From positions 372,001 to 436,000 of the forward strand of contig NW_008806282.1 of assembly GCF_000400465.1 (NCBI RefSeq): a stretch of 64,000 nt of DNA, read 5' to 3'. Position 1 is the stretch's first letter. Every line of letters begins with the position of its first letter. The position numbers were made by a program, and so were the translations under genes. Under the pieces are notes generated by a model. That model did not search any database, was not told the origin of the DNA, and worked only from the letters and a program-made list of their open reading frames with translations. The stretch comes from Wallemia ichthyophaga EXF-994 (Eukaryota > Basidiomycota > Wallemiomycetes > Wallemiales > Wallemiaceae). Below are positions 10,950-21,351 of this stretch, in pieces.

Positions 10950-12954
10950 CTAGTTGGTCGTGAACTTGTACTCATCGTCAATGTTTAAGTTGCTAAGGTT
11001 CTTCTTCATTGTCTCCGGAGTGTTGAATGGGAAGAGCGCGTAGACACTGTCTGGGCTGAGCGTGTTTGGAAGGGTGTTAGCAAGGAGCGTAACAAGCATA
11101 CCACCGAAAGCCTTGTTTTCGTTGTCTGGTTGGATGTAGTTGAAACCCCATGTGGTGAGTGCCTTAGGCGTGCAGTCGTTGGTGAGGAATCTGTCACTAC
11201 GAACCAATGAAACGGCATCTGAAAGAATAGCTCTTGAGACGGTGAATCCTGGACAGAGACCGCTGCCTTCAATTGGTGGCTTTTGCTCCTCTGCAAGTAA
11301 ACCTGGGTATAATTCGAGGTTGTCAATGTGACCATACAACTCTCTGGCTGCTTGGGCAACCTCTTTGTCAGAGTTCCACTCTTCAAATGACTTGAACGTG
11401 GTTAATGACATGGCCTTTCTGAACTCGTTCATGGTACACAAGCCCCAAACATCTCTGGCTTGCTTCATACCCATCATATCAACAACCTTCAATACGGTTG
11501 GTGTACCTCTTGCTCTGAATGATGCAGCTGGTTCATCAATGGCCTGCTTCAACACACCAACAAGGTCTGTATTCTTGAATGCACCATCTGAATTACGGTG
11601 CAATCCTGGAATTTCGCGCTTGGCTGGGTCGTCTCCAGCCATCTTCGCCAAATTGTATGCCTTCTCGTGGAAGTCCTTTGGAGTGATCTTGTCAAAGTCA
11701 CAGTCTGGACCAAAGATCTTCTTGAAGAAGCCTTCAGTCCACTTGGTGTCAGACTTTGACAAAACTGAGTGCCATCTGTAGAGAACGTTGAATTCAACAG
11801 ATACAGCACCACCGTTACCAGCTTCCAATGGAGCTTGACCCATCTGGTGTACTTCAGCCCGTGGGTCGAGAACCCATGTTGACTTTGAGCGAGTAAGGCC
11901 TAAGATAGCTCTCAAGTAGTCGTGAAGGACAACATTTGCGAAGAAGGCACAGTTGACGAGCTTAGCGGTGTGGAAAAGATCTTGGTCTTGCTTCTTCTTT
12001 TGCTCGTCGTCAAGTTGGTTCCATGGCTTGTACCATCCTCTCTCGTTCTCTCTGAACAAGTTGTCGACAATGTAGTTGTGGTTTCTCGAAATAAGAATGA
12101 GGAGAGTGGTAATGGCTGGTGGCATCATGAACAATCTTGACTCGGAGATTGTGTCTGGCTTGAGTTTACCATTGTCGAATGAACGAACGGAGTGTTCCTC
12201 TTGGTCGTTGTTACCATAGACAATAGCCAAGTCGATGTATGAAGAGGTACCGTTGATGGCAGAGTTACGCGTGTCAGTTCTGAAGATGGTGTGGATAACA
12301 CAGGTAGCAAAGTTGAAGAAAAGGGCTGAAAGACCAGTTGGGTGTTCCAAGAAGTCACCTTCTCTTCTACGCAGGAGCTTGTCAAAGACATCTTCTGGGG
12401 ATGGAAGTGGTTGGGAGTAGACGTGCTTCGATGAGACATTACGCGCGTAAGCTGTAAGACGGAATTAGTTAAGCGTGTCTTACTATGACATCATATAAAC
12501 TCACGGGTGCCGGCTCTGCCCAATGAAGGCATGAATGGGTTGTTGAGCGCGCCGTCTGCGTGTCTCACACGTAAAGAACCTTGTACAACTTCGTTGCCGT
12601 TGAAAGGCTGATCACCGACGTAACAGAGTGGTGGGTGAGGAAGGTCTTGCCAGAGCATTTTAATGAATTTACCAGTGAGTTGGTCATTCTCTGGGGTTGA
12701 CTGACGTGTGTGAGTGTGTTGAGCTTGGTGAGACAATATCAACCTACAGGAATAGTTGAAAGTACACCGACCATTCTTTCAAGCAAGAACTCTCTGTCAT
12801 TCTGTGAACCGCCATTGGCAGCAGTCTTAAAGAGGTCATGCATCATGCCAATATCTTGGATAACCTTTCCACTCTTGATTTGAGAAGCAATGTTCCCAAG
12901 CAAGTTCCAGATTGGCCTAAAGACTGATTGGTTTGTTTTGTCGTTTGGTGCCAT
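10950..12954 (-). CDS. Fatty-acid dioxygenase, Ppo/linoleate diol synthase type, without the P450 domain
   Basis: Exons 12954-12748, 12700-12505 and 12451-10950 give 634 aa. This is the heme peroxidase-like dioxygenase domain of fungal psi-factor oxygenases, which make 8R- or 10R-hydroperoxy fatty acids. The distal heme His lies in NFATCVIHTIFRTD (about H188); the catalytic Tyr and proximal His lie in EFNVLYRWH (about Y359 and H362), close to their positions in characterised Ppo enzymes. Classical Ppo proteins are about 1,050-1,150 aa because a P450 domain follows. Here the protein stops where the dioxygenase domain ends (DDEYKFTTN), with no P450 sequence downstream before VPS23. It is transcribed divergently from a heme-thiolate peroxygenase gene. 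Confidence in the family is high; the product is not predictable. Confidence 0.9.
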
Positions 12955-13379
12955 TTTTCGTTGTGGTGGAAGTTTAAGTTCAAGGAAGAGACAATTGCAC
13001 CACACAAATGTACGTCAGATTTATGACATTCCAACCTTATTCATATTTAGGTGGAGGTGAAGTTTTTATTAAAAAACGCTCTAAATGAACGAGCGTGGCT
13101 GTTTCGCATATAGATTTCACATTGAACCTGCGGCAGCTGTAAAATCTGATATGCGTGCCTTAATAAAACCCTGACGTTCATGACGCAGATACAAAGGCTG
13201 CGATGGAAATGAAGCCACGTGAACATAGCCTATATACTTTAAAGTCGTAGGAATTTTATGCAAGACAAGGCTGTTTCACTATCTGCCCGACGCACGGCCA
13301 CTCCGCATTTCAGTCGGCCAATCAGCTTTCGATCATTAATTTAAGCGCGTTTGAATATTTTACCACTCGTGCTAAGATA
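12955..13379. promoter_or_regulatory. Divergent promoter between dioxygenase and peroxygenase genes
   Basis: The 425 bp interval separates two divergent starts. It contains a palindromic E-box CACGTG at 13216-13221 and a CCAAT box at 13318-13322 oriented toward the plus-strand gene, with A/T-rich sequence (AATATTTTA) about 30 bp before the plus-strand ATG. The sites are seen in the sequence; their use as shared regulatory elements is inference. Confidence 0.5.
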
Positions 13380-14585
13380 ATGTCATCTGCAGAAACGCAG
13401 CCCAAGCCACAAGCATCTGCGTGCGAGGACTACCAAGTGAACAGGTTCTTAGGACTCTGGAACAGGATCAAAGGTGTTGTAACGTTACCACCGAAATTGC
13501 TGCCATTCCTCATCCTTCACACCCTTGATCCGATTCTATTCCTCCTCAATATCCTAACTATCCCCTTCCCAAGAGCTAAGCCTGAATCTCAACACAAATG
13601 GACGCTTGCCGATAGAATGTTGGCCAAGGCATGTCAATGGAGTGGTTGGGGTAAGATCACTGAATCTGACAAGAAGATGATCCTCTCTGCCCTCAATAAC
13701 TACGCTGCACCCGGCGAAGAAGACTCACGTTCCCCATGTCCTGGTCTCAACGCTATGGCCAATCACGGTGAGTGTAATATATGTCAGTTTACCAACGCAC
13801 TGACACACACAGGATTCATTCCACGCCACGGCAAGCACGTATCTCTCTCCGTTATCTGCGTTGCCATCAAGAAGACTTATGATTTCGCTCCGACGTTTGC
13901 ATACCAACTGACGTCAGCTGCCGGCTTCATTTCCAAATCTTCCGGCGACGGCAAGACATGGTTAGATTTGAAAGACATCGAAGCGCCAAATGTGATTGAG
14001 CACGATGCATCTTTGTTGCGTGAGTGGAGGTAGTTCTCAATTTTTCCGCTAACTAGTGTACAGGCCATGACCGCATGTTCCAGCCAAATCAAGGTGCACC
14101 AGCTGTAGACCTCTGCGAGCGCACACTCCAGTTTGCGCACCCACCAAAGCAGCCAGGTGCACCAGGCAAGAAGGGCAAGTCGTGTCTCAACACGGAATCC
14201 ATGTCCAAGGCTCTCTACGAACGTAGGCTCATTTGCTCATCCGATCAAGATCCAAACCGCGAGAACAAAGTCAGAAACGGCCAGTACTTCTTGCCAGGTA
14301 AGCTCAAGATATTCGGCGCCGGTAACTCGGCTATCCCACTCATTCTCTGGGATGGTAGACAAGATTACATCAGACCTTTCTTCGTCGAAGAGCGCTTGGC
14401 TTACAGAGAGGGATGGCACCCATACACCCGTGAAGATCCTGCTGGATTCTTCGGTCTCTCGTTCATGTACTTTATGTGAGTTAGGTACTTGCGAATACAC
14501 GCAGCTAATGATGCAACGCAGGCTTGTATTCGCAACCATCGAGCATGGCGTTGGTAACATCTTCACCAAGAAGAAAAAAGATTAA
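13380..14585 (+). CDS. Heme-thiolate peroxidase/peroxygenase (chloroperoxidase-UPO family)
   Basis: Four exons (13380-13767, 13813-14019, 14064-14475, 14522-14585) give 356 aa. The motif SPCPGLNAMANHGFIPR contains the axial cysteine ligand (C120), and IEHDASL (residues about 191-197) matches the second conserved family motif with Mg-site and distal-pocket residues. Enzymes of this family use peroxides to oxygenate or halogenate organic substrates. There is no cleavable signal peptide; instead a hydrophobic segment near residues 38-64 (LLPFLILHTLDPILFLLNIL) suggests membrane association, unlike the secreted UPOs. The gene shares a promoter region with the dioxygenase on the other strand. Whether it consumes lipid hydroperoxides is inference. 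Confidence 0.9.
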
Positions 14586-14616
14586 TGCGATATCTGACGT
14601 TTAATGATGAACTTTT

Positions 14617-15788
14617 TTAATTTATCGATATGTCTTTAAATCCAATTACATGTTTCAGTATATCGCTCAGCGCGACGATACCTACGAGTGCGCCTTTCCT
14701 CCTGATTTGCCCATTAGGCAGCGTCTTATCCTCATCTTCGACCATCACCAAGCGATGAACCCTCCTCTTGGCGATGAGTGAAAAGACATTCGCCAGTGTC
14801 TCCTTTGGTGAGCAAGTGATGACACCGGGGAACTCGGCAGATCTCTGCGCTAACGCCGATGAGATTGTTAAATCGAGTGACTGATAGCTGCCTAGCCTGA
14901 CTAGCGTAATAACATCCACAGTCTCATAAAGATTAATCACTGCACCCTCCTCGTCGACGATGGGTACTGCAGAGATACCCTTGGCGGAAAACTGGTGAAC
15001 GACGTCAAAGACAGTAGTATCCATGGTGGCTACTGCTAATGGTTCAAGTGAAGTATCACTATTAGACGCGTATGTGCCTATATTCAACTCCAGTAGTGTT
15101 TTCTGTAATCCAAGTGTTTCCTTGCAATTCATGGCTATAAATTTGAGCACTCTGTACTGAGTAAGCACCGAGAGGACGACCTCAACATCCGTTCTATCGT
15201 CATGATCAATTAGGGGAAGTCTCCGGGCATGGGATGTCATTAGAATGTGACACGCTTCGAGTAGAGGACGCATCGGATGTATGGAGTGAAGAGGAGGAGG
15301 CAAAACTTCTATAGCGGTTTCGATATCTTGAATAGTCAGCCAGGCTAATGCAACAAGTCGAAACTCACCTCTGAGGTTACCTAACGTCAGCTGCTCGACA
15401 TCGTCAGCCGCGCCCTCGTAAGAGCTGGTAGTAGCATAGTAGTATTGCATCAAGTGTACTAGATCTGAAATAGTCAACATTCCAGCGAACTTGCTTTCAA
15501 CGGATGACCAAAGCGGGGCGGAGACTACGCCTGAGAGGGTATCAACAGGGGAACACTATAAGCACCCAAACACCACGCACCATTCTGAACCAAAGCATTC
15601 AAAGCCTTAATAACTTGTAGCCGCGTATCGAAAACAATCATTTTCGATGAAACGGGTAAGATTGATAAACAGTCCTTTGATTGTAGGAAAGTGCGTATAG
15701 CCTCAATAGATTTATCATGATCAACAGGCGTCCGCTGTACTGTATTCCTACGCGGTCTGCCTTGAATTGGAATAGCGGGTGTACTCAT
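14617..15788 (-). CDS. SNF4: AMPK/SNF1 kinase gamma subunit, CBS-domain protein
   Basis: Exons 15788-15581 and 15530-14617 with a 50 nt intron give 373 aa. Four CBS repeats in two Bateman modules are recognisable: the first around SKMIVFDTRLQVIKALNALVQNG and MLTISDLVHLMQYY, the next around RRLPLIDHDD and VLTQYRVLKFIA, then FSAKGISAVPIVDEEGAVIN, and last VHRLVMVEDED with GIVALSDILKHVIG. This is the nucleotide-sensing regulatory subunit of the SNF1/AMPK heterotrimer that signals energy or glucose limitation. An upstream in-frame ATG extends the reading frame to 15863, but the product from 15788 (MSTPAIPIQG) is the normal family length. Confidence 0.93.
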
Positions 15789-15865
15789 CAATGATGACGA
15801 TACGAGAGCAAGGTATTTGTGAAGAATGAGATTTATTTGAGTAACAAATGTATTTATAATCAATT

Positions 15866-16586
15866 TTAGACTGATTCTTTGGGTTTGTTAGTGGATAAAG
15901 CCATCAAGACATTAAAAACTCACGCTTAATGAGGTTGTTAAGCTTGTTTACCTTGCTAGCAACAGACAAGTCAACAGTCTTCTCACCAAACTCAACGACG
16001 AGCCCGCCAAGGAGCGCTGGGTTCACTTTGCTGACAAACTTAATCTTCTTTCCTTCTGCAGCGATTGATGAGTTTTTAAGTGTAGCTTCAAGACGTGATT
16101 GGAGCTTGGAATCGAGCTCTTGAGCTGACTCAACAACAACCTCTACATCGCCATTGTGGGCGCTGATGAGCTTCTCAAACTCTTCAACGACCTTTGAGGT
16201 TGAAGCGAGTCTACCATTCTCTGAGAGAGTAGACAGGAGGTTCTTGGTGATTTCAGACTTGGCACCAGAGAACTTGAGAGCCTCTTCAATGCCTTGTACA
16301 CGTGCATCGTTGGAGAGTGTTGGGTTGGTAATGAGGTCCAACAACTTGTCGTTCTTTGGAATCGAAGCTTTCAATCCGCTCAATTCTGTGGCAACTTGAG
16401 TGAGCGACTTTGGTGACTCCTTCAATGCCGCTGTGTACGCTGCAGTTGCGTACTTTCCTGGAAGCGAGTAGAGGGTAATTGGTGGCTAAATTTTATTAGA
16501 AAAGCCACAAAACGTTACCAAATACTCACGGAAACCTTTGCTTGAGTTGCGTAGCCTCTAACGCTGTTGAAAGATCTATTCATCAT
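15866..16586 (-). CDS. ATP5: Mitochondrial ATP synthase subunit OSCP (ATP5)
   Basis: Exon 1 (16586-16530) encodes a presequence-like start, MMNRSFNSVRGYATQAKVS; exon 2 starts at 16485. The protein has the OSCP fold: an N-terminal helical domain (PPITLYSLPGKYATAAYTAA) and the C-terminal signature (NPALLGGLVVEFGEKTVDLS, SKVNKLNNLIK). OSCP links F1 to the peripheral stalk. The 3' end has two readings. Unspliced, the frame stops at 15904 and adds REFLMS. Spliced, a GTGAGT donor at 15923, an ACTAAC branch site and a CAG acceptor at 15871 remove 53 nt and leave a 5 nt last exon, ending the protein ...NLIKL. The spliced form fits family C-termini better and is used here. Confidence 0.9.
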
Positions 16587-17037
16587 GGTGGTTATGGTGC
16601 AGAGACGAGATATCCACAAAGAATCTTAATGGACTTGTGATCCACTCTATCACACTCACAAACCACTCACAAACTCTTTCATCCTACTTTAATCTTTTTT
16701 ACGACTCTTCTGTGTCGCTTCTGCGATGAGCTCCGAGATTGATCCATAGGGCAATCCAACTTGGAATTGACAAGTTTGATTCTTTAGTCTTTAATTTCTT
16801 CATCTTTGAAATATGTTCATCCTTTTCAAGCTGATTTTTATTTCCTGGCCACCGTCTCAACGCTATAGCTAAACATACTTGTATAATACAATGCAATAAA
16901 TTATTATTTAATAGGAACTTAAGAAACTTATTTACATCTTGACAGCAGAGATCAGCTAGTTACCGATCAAGCTTTGCTTTTCACCATTCAATCTTCTGAC
17001 TCATTTTTATACATTAATCTTTATTGTAATCATTAAT
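16587..17037. other. Intergenic region at the edge of the cysteine-rich array
   Basis: This carries the ATP5 promoter and the 3' flank of the first array gene. A 65-codon minus-strand frame (16699-16896) is Lys-rich but matches nothing I know. The stretch near 16937-16975 (GACAGCAGAGATCA...GTTACC.ATCAAGCT) reappears at about 18499-18535 downstream of the second array copy, so the flank belongs to the duplicated unit. Confidence 0.5.
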
Positions 17038-17408
17038 CTAGCATTCATCGCTGTCGTTGTATCCGCAATTCGTTGCTGCTACTTTACCTCCTTGCTTGCG
17101 ACACCATGCAGACAGACCAGCGATATCTCTGTCATTTCTTTCGAATCCGCGGTATGTCAGACGACAATAGTCACAGTTACAGCCGAACATATTACAACTG
17201 TGGCAGCTATGCCATGCGCAGGAGTTGTTTGGTACACCGCTTTGAATTCCTAGGTAATGTTAGCAAAATGAATGTCATTGAAAGACTTGTTCTTACCTGA
17301 AATGAGCTTGCCATTTGCATCTTTGCATCGATAGTCGCATCTGCCTTTGTTTTCAGCCTGGACAGCGAGAAAGATTGATGAAATGACGATAAGCTTCGAA
17401 AATATCAT
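17038..17408 (-). CDS. Small secreted cysteine-rich protein, array copy 1
   Basis: Exon 1 is 17408-17297 and exon 2 is 17249-17038, giving 107 aa; a GTAAGA donor and TAG acceptor split a Gly codon. Residues 1-18 (MIFSKLIVISSIFLAVQA) form a signal peptide, and the mature part of about 89 residues has 11 cysteines. Ten sit in a pattern shared by all four copies: C-x3-C, then about 19 residues, C-x4-C-x2-C-x6-C-x2-C, then W-C-x11-C-x7-C. Conserved blocks are SCAWHSCHSCN, CDYCRL and GYNDSDEC. I do not recognise the family. The cysteine density and secretion signal suggest a disulfide-stabilised extracellular protein. Intron position is identical in the other copies. Confidence 0.8.
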
Positions 17409-17884
17409 CTTGATTGTGCTTAAATAAGCCTCAATTTCAGTTCCTTGTATTTATGTCGTTGCCTCGGCACAGGTCATCACATGTGAATGAGAAATGAATG
17501 GAGTTTCAGAACATCAAACTGAGACATAAAGGCGCCAAAAGTTCGCAGTAGCGAGCCTGAAAAACATTCTTTTCTAAGAAAAAAAATATTTGTTGACCAT
17601 TAATTTCGGCCATCGATGTTAACTTCTTTCGCAGTCAAAATTTATAACTTTCCAACCAAGCCAAAGTTACCGATGACCAGCATATTCCAAGTCGTTTGAA
17701 TGCTTTCGATTGTAATTTGGTGAAGGAAAAATGTCTTCAGACCATATCTTAACGTTTTGTGTGGCGAGAATAATAGATTCAAATTTGCACATGAATGTCA
17801 TCGTTTGATTGTCATAAAGAGTTTTACAGTTATCCAGAATTCTTTACTAAAACAACTATCGCAGTATGTTTCTTTTATTTCACC
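17409..17884. other. Array intergenic segment, duplicated flank
   Basis: This is the promoter side of copy 1. CCTCGGCACAGG at about 17462 and the sequence around 17640-17715 (CCAACCAAGCCAAAG, CGATGA, GAATGCTTTCGATTGT) have diverged counterparts at about 19064 and 19205-19285 upstream of copy 2. No independent gene was seen. Confidence 0.5.
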
Positions 17885-18330
17885 TTCTCGTCTGTAGCAC
17901 CAGCTATCAATTTTACTAACGGGCTTATCGCTAGGGTAATTGAAAGTCGGCAATCGTCGCAGTTATTACCTAATATATTACAAATGTGGCAGCTATTCCA
18001 CTAACACCTATCGTCGTATATGGCGCTTTGAATGCCTATATATACTTTCAGTATGTTGAAGGTTTTCAAATTGTCCACTATTACCTGTAATGTGGGGGCC
18101 ATTTGAACCCATTCACCAATATTTGCACCTCTCTGCATAATAATTATGGAGATGTACAATGCAGATTTTGCGATGGTATGTTTCGTACCCTTGATCGAGT
18201 ACTTCGTAATGCTCAGTCACCATCCTTCCTGGTGTCTCTGAATACTTTACAGTTTATATCACTGAAGCAGCATTAACAGTGAGAGTGGTTAAGGCAATGG
18301 CAATTAGTTTTGAAAAGATTTTGTTTAAAG
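17885..18330 (-). pseudogene. Decayed member of the cysteine-rich family
   Basis: Read on the minus strand, about 18325-18280 gives IFSKLIAIALTTLTVNAA, clearly a family signal peptide, but the ATG position now reads AAA. A fragment of the exon 1 end survives near 18120-18080, retaining the ACAG|GTAATAGTGG splice junction also seen in copy 4. Exon 2 starts near 18035 as GIQSAIYDDRC, hits an in-frame TAG (18001-18003), then continues WNSCHICNILGNNCDDCRL before losing similarity. Loss of the start codon, an internal stop and a ruined middle make it a pseudogene. It lies between copies 1 and 2. Confidence 0.75.
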
Positions 18331-18614
18331 ATCTACAAGGAAAAACTATCATTTATAGCTCTGACACCTGTCATTGCGTCGATACGTCGTCACGGTAGAC
18401 AAAGCTGAGACAGGTTGTATAATTCAGGTTGTAGCATTAATGCGCTCGAAAAGCACTATTTCTACGGCATTTATTCACTTTCAGCAAACGAGGTCAAATT
18501 CTGACAGCAGAGATCATTTAGTTACCAATCAAGCTATCTTCTTATTCCTGAGACGAATACCTATTCATCGCTTTTGTTTGTTTTTACACATTACTCCTCA
18601 TTAAGACTATTCCT

Positions 18615-19002
18615 CTAGCAGTATTGGTTATCTATCCTGGTAGAGCAATTTTCAATTTCCCATTCCCCTCCTTGATGGTTGCACCACTCTTTAAAACCTT
18701 CAATATCTCTTTGGTTTCTGTTAGGCCCGCTTTCTGTCAGACGGCAGAAGTCACAGTTGTAGCCGAATATGTTGCAACTGTGACAAGCATGCGAGGAGCA
18801 GTAGCTGTCTGGTATACCGTTTTGAACTCCTAGATAATTGTAAGAAGATCAAAACTTCGAAGGACTGTTTCTTACCTGTGATTCGCGTTTCAAATTTATC
18901 ACGGCTATAGCACATGAAGGAGCATTGTGTATTTCTATGACGATTGCGAGCGTTTACTGCGAGAAACACTGAGAAAATAGCGACAAGCTTCGAAAACAAC
19001 AT
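18615..19002 (-). CDS. Small secreted cysteine-rich protein, array copy 2
   Basis: Exons 19002-18876 and 18829-18615 give 113 aa. The signal peptide is MLFSKLVAIFSVFLAVNA, and the mature protein has ten cysteines at the family positions (SSHACHSCNIFGYNC, CDFCRLT, EWCNHQGG). It is the most diverged intact copy: the first cysteine module has an insertion (QCSFMCYSRD) and the C-terminus reads CSTRIDNQYC instead of the CGYNDS form. Its promoter side resembles that of copy 1. Exon-intron structure (phase 1 intron at a Gly codon) is the same. Confidence 0.8.
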
Positions 19003-19701
19003 CTTGATCGAGTGAAAAAAGGCCATATTCACAACTATTTATACTTCTGTCATACGTCATTACCTCGGCACAGGCTCTCTCACAAGTGTATGACAATTGA
19101 ATGAACTTACGAAATGTCAGACTGAAACAGGAAAATCGCAATAGTTCTGCAGTACCGAGCCTAAGTTTTTGCCCTCAACTTTCGGTAAACGATGTCAAGA
19201 TCTTTGACAGCATATTAATAATTTGCCAACAAAGCTAAATTCACCGATGATTCGCTTATTTCAGGTTGTTCGAATGCTTTTGGCTGTGATGTTTCTAGAC
19301 CATGTCTTAACTTTTTGCGTGGCTAACATATTATATGCAAAGTCCCAGGTATATGTTCTGATCTCATTGTCATAGTCATTGTATAATACGTCATTGATGA
19401 AGCTTTAAATTGAGTTAAAGTTTCTGTGATTAAGTCCGATAGAATTATGGACACTATACTAAAAATGCAGCTCGTCATTACGGTAACTAGAGCTGAATCG
19501 TGTTGTACGATGTTGAAGCAAGAGCTTCAGGTGCAGCATTCACTATAAATACTTTCGAAATACACTATCTACGCTACAATCAATCCACTTTTGGCCAACG
19601 AGGTCAAATGTTTGATATTTAAGATTAATGATTTAGTTCGTATTTATGGACAAATTTATTTACTCCTTGTTCTATTATTCTCCAATTGTAGCATCCTTTA
19701 T
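19003..19701. other. Array intergenic segment with duplicated flank sequence
   Basis: No gene is supported here. The right part (19520-19610) resembles 18420-18500: both contain a TCAGGT.GCAGCATT-like stretch followed by AACGAGGTCAAAT. The left part resembles the copy 1 upstream region. The segment therefore looks like an eroded portion of the repeated unit. Confidence 0.5.
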
Positions 19702-20096
19702 TTAACATTCTCTGCTGTCATTGTATCCGCAATTGTGTTCTGCTATTCTGCCTCCTTTATTTTGACACCAATTAGTCACACGTGTAATATCTATTGAATT
19801 CTTATTTCCGTTAGAAGTGTCGCTCCCGGGTGCATAGTCCTCGAAGCGGCAGTACGTGCAGGCTGATGCGACAAAGTTACAACCGTGGCAGCTATACCAT
19901 GCGCAACTATCTTCCGGAACAGGACTTTGAATTCCTGGCTCTTATTATCAGAAAATATTAGTTTATATTTCTCATCATTACCCTTTATAACTTTGCCAGT
20001 ATATTTGTCGTTGCATTGATAGTTGCATCTGTATTTTCTTTCAGCGCTAACAGCAAGTGCAATTGAGACGATAGTGACGAGCTTTGAGAGATACAT
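19702..20096 (-). CDS. Small secreted cysteine-rich protein, array copy 3
   Basis: Exons 20096-19982 and 19934-19702 give 115 aa with signal peptide MYLSKLVTIVSIALAVSA. Ten cysteines fall in the family pattern (YRCNYQCND, SCAWYSCHGCNF, CTYCRF, NWCQNKGG, CGYNDSREC). A Ser/Asn-rich insertion between the central cluster and the WC motif lengthens it relative to copies 1 and 4. The signal peptide is nearly the same as that of copy 4, and so is the sequence upstream of the ATG, so copies 3 and 4 form a closer pair. Confidence 0.8.
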
Positions 20097-20976
20097 CTTG
20101 GTTAAGTGTAAATGAAATGTACAACTTTTATACCTCTGAAACCTTGGCATGTGTCAGAACATTTTTATCAAAGCTGAGGTAAGGATGAATCAACTTAATG
20201 CAAAACACACCCAACTTATTGTATGATATTATAAGTATAACGTCAAATTCAGATCCTAATCGTATTCCACCTTCCAAATTTTATTTGACAATCGGAGCTA
20301 TTGACCAGTCGATCAAATCAAATACGTCAACGACACACGCTTAACTTCCGACATAATGTCTGAAGCACGTCAAGAGTCGAATACAATGTCACCGTCATCA
20401 AATACTTGGTAGAGGAAAGATCAACCTCGTAAAAATTGAGTGGATGGTAATAAAAGGGTCTTTTGGAAACGCTAAAAGCATATGATTATAAGGACTTTTG
20501 AATTCAATTCAATTAGAATTACATCAGAAAATAGATGATTGAGGGAATATCCAGAAATGCGGACGAAGTTAATGAGAAGTTAATGAGAAGTTAATGAGAG
20601 GAGAAGTGAAATGCTTGAATCCCAGTTGAATTTTTGTGTGCTGTATCGTACAAGTTTTCAATACTTCGCTTTCCTGTGCTCATCTTCTCACTTCGTTGAC
20701 CATATTGCGGGGTGAGCTGAGCAGATAGATACTGTCGATTTAGCGGTAATTCAGAGAGCTTCTTGAACTGATTTTTCAATAAAAACTCTCTGCTATTTCA
20801 GTATCTCGGTATGAGGTTATCATTGCGCTGTACGTATAGGCCCATTTCTATTCCAGACAATCACACAAGGCAAGACGTTCTGCGACAGATTTGCGAGCTT
20901 TGAAATCTTCGACTGTGATGTGAAAATGTATTCCTTATTCCATTTTAATACATTGGCTCCGACAGAAATTTTTTAT
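20097..20976. other. Gene-free segment within the array region
   Basis: The first 80 bases are the copy 3 promoter, sharing TGTCAGAACATTTT.ATC (about 20152) with copy 4 (about 21412). The rest is AT-rich. An 11-bp tandem repeat sits at about 20569-20600. A 62-codon minus-strand frame at 20591-20779 has no recognisable content. Confidence 0.5.
20569..20600. repeat. Short tandem repeat, 11 bp unit
   Basis: The unit TTAATGAGAAG occurs about three times in a row, the last copy incomplete. It is a simple local repeat with no sign of function. Confidence 0.8.
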
Positions 20977-21351
20977 CTAGCATTCATGGCTATCATTATC
21001 GCCGCACTTGTGTGTTACTATTTTACCTCCTTGCTTATTACACCAATCAGTTACACCGACAATATCTCGCTCGTTTCCAATCTTTGAGTATTTCTTAGTT
21101 GTGAGGCGGCAGTAATCGCAGTTTGCTCCGGCGATGTTACAACTGTGGCAGCTTTGCCAGGTGCAAGCATTGTTCGGTACACCCTTTTGGATTCCTATAT
21201 CATTTTAACAGTATAAAAAGTCCAATAGGCCACTATTACCTGTAATAAGCTTGCCGTTTTTGTCGTTGCACTGATAGTTGCATCTGTATTTTGATTTAGC
21301 GCTGACAACAAGTGCAATTGAGGCAATTGCGATGAGCTTTGAGAGATACAT
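20977..21351 (-). CDS. Small secreted cysteine-rich protein, array copy 4
   Basis: Exons 21351-21240 and 21194-20977 give 109 aa. The signal peptide is MYLSKLIAIASIALVVSA; the mature protein has ten cysteines in the consensus arrangement (YRCNYQCND, CTWQSCHSCN, CDYCRL, DWCNKQGG, CGDNDSHEC). It is the outermost copy of the array. The intron boundary sequence (ACAG|GTAATAGTGG) is also retained in the pseudogene between copies 1 and 2, showing that all members descend from one gene with this intron. Confidence 0.8.
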
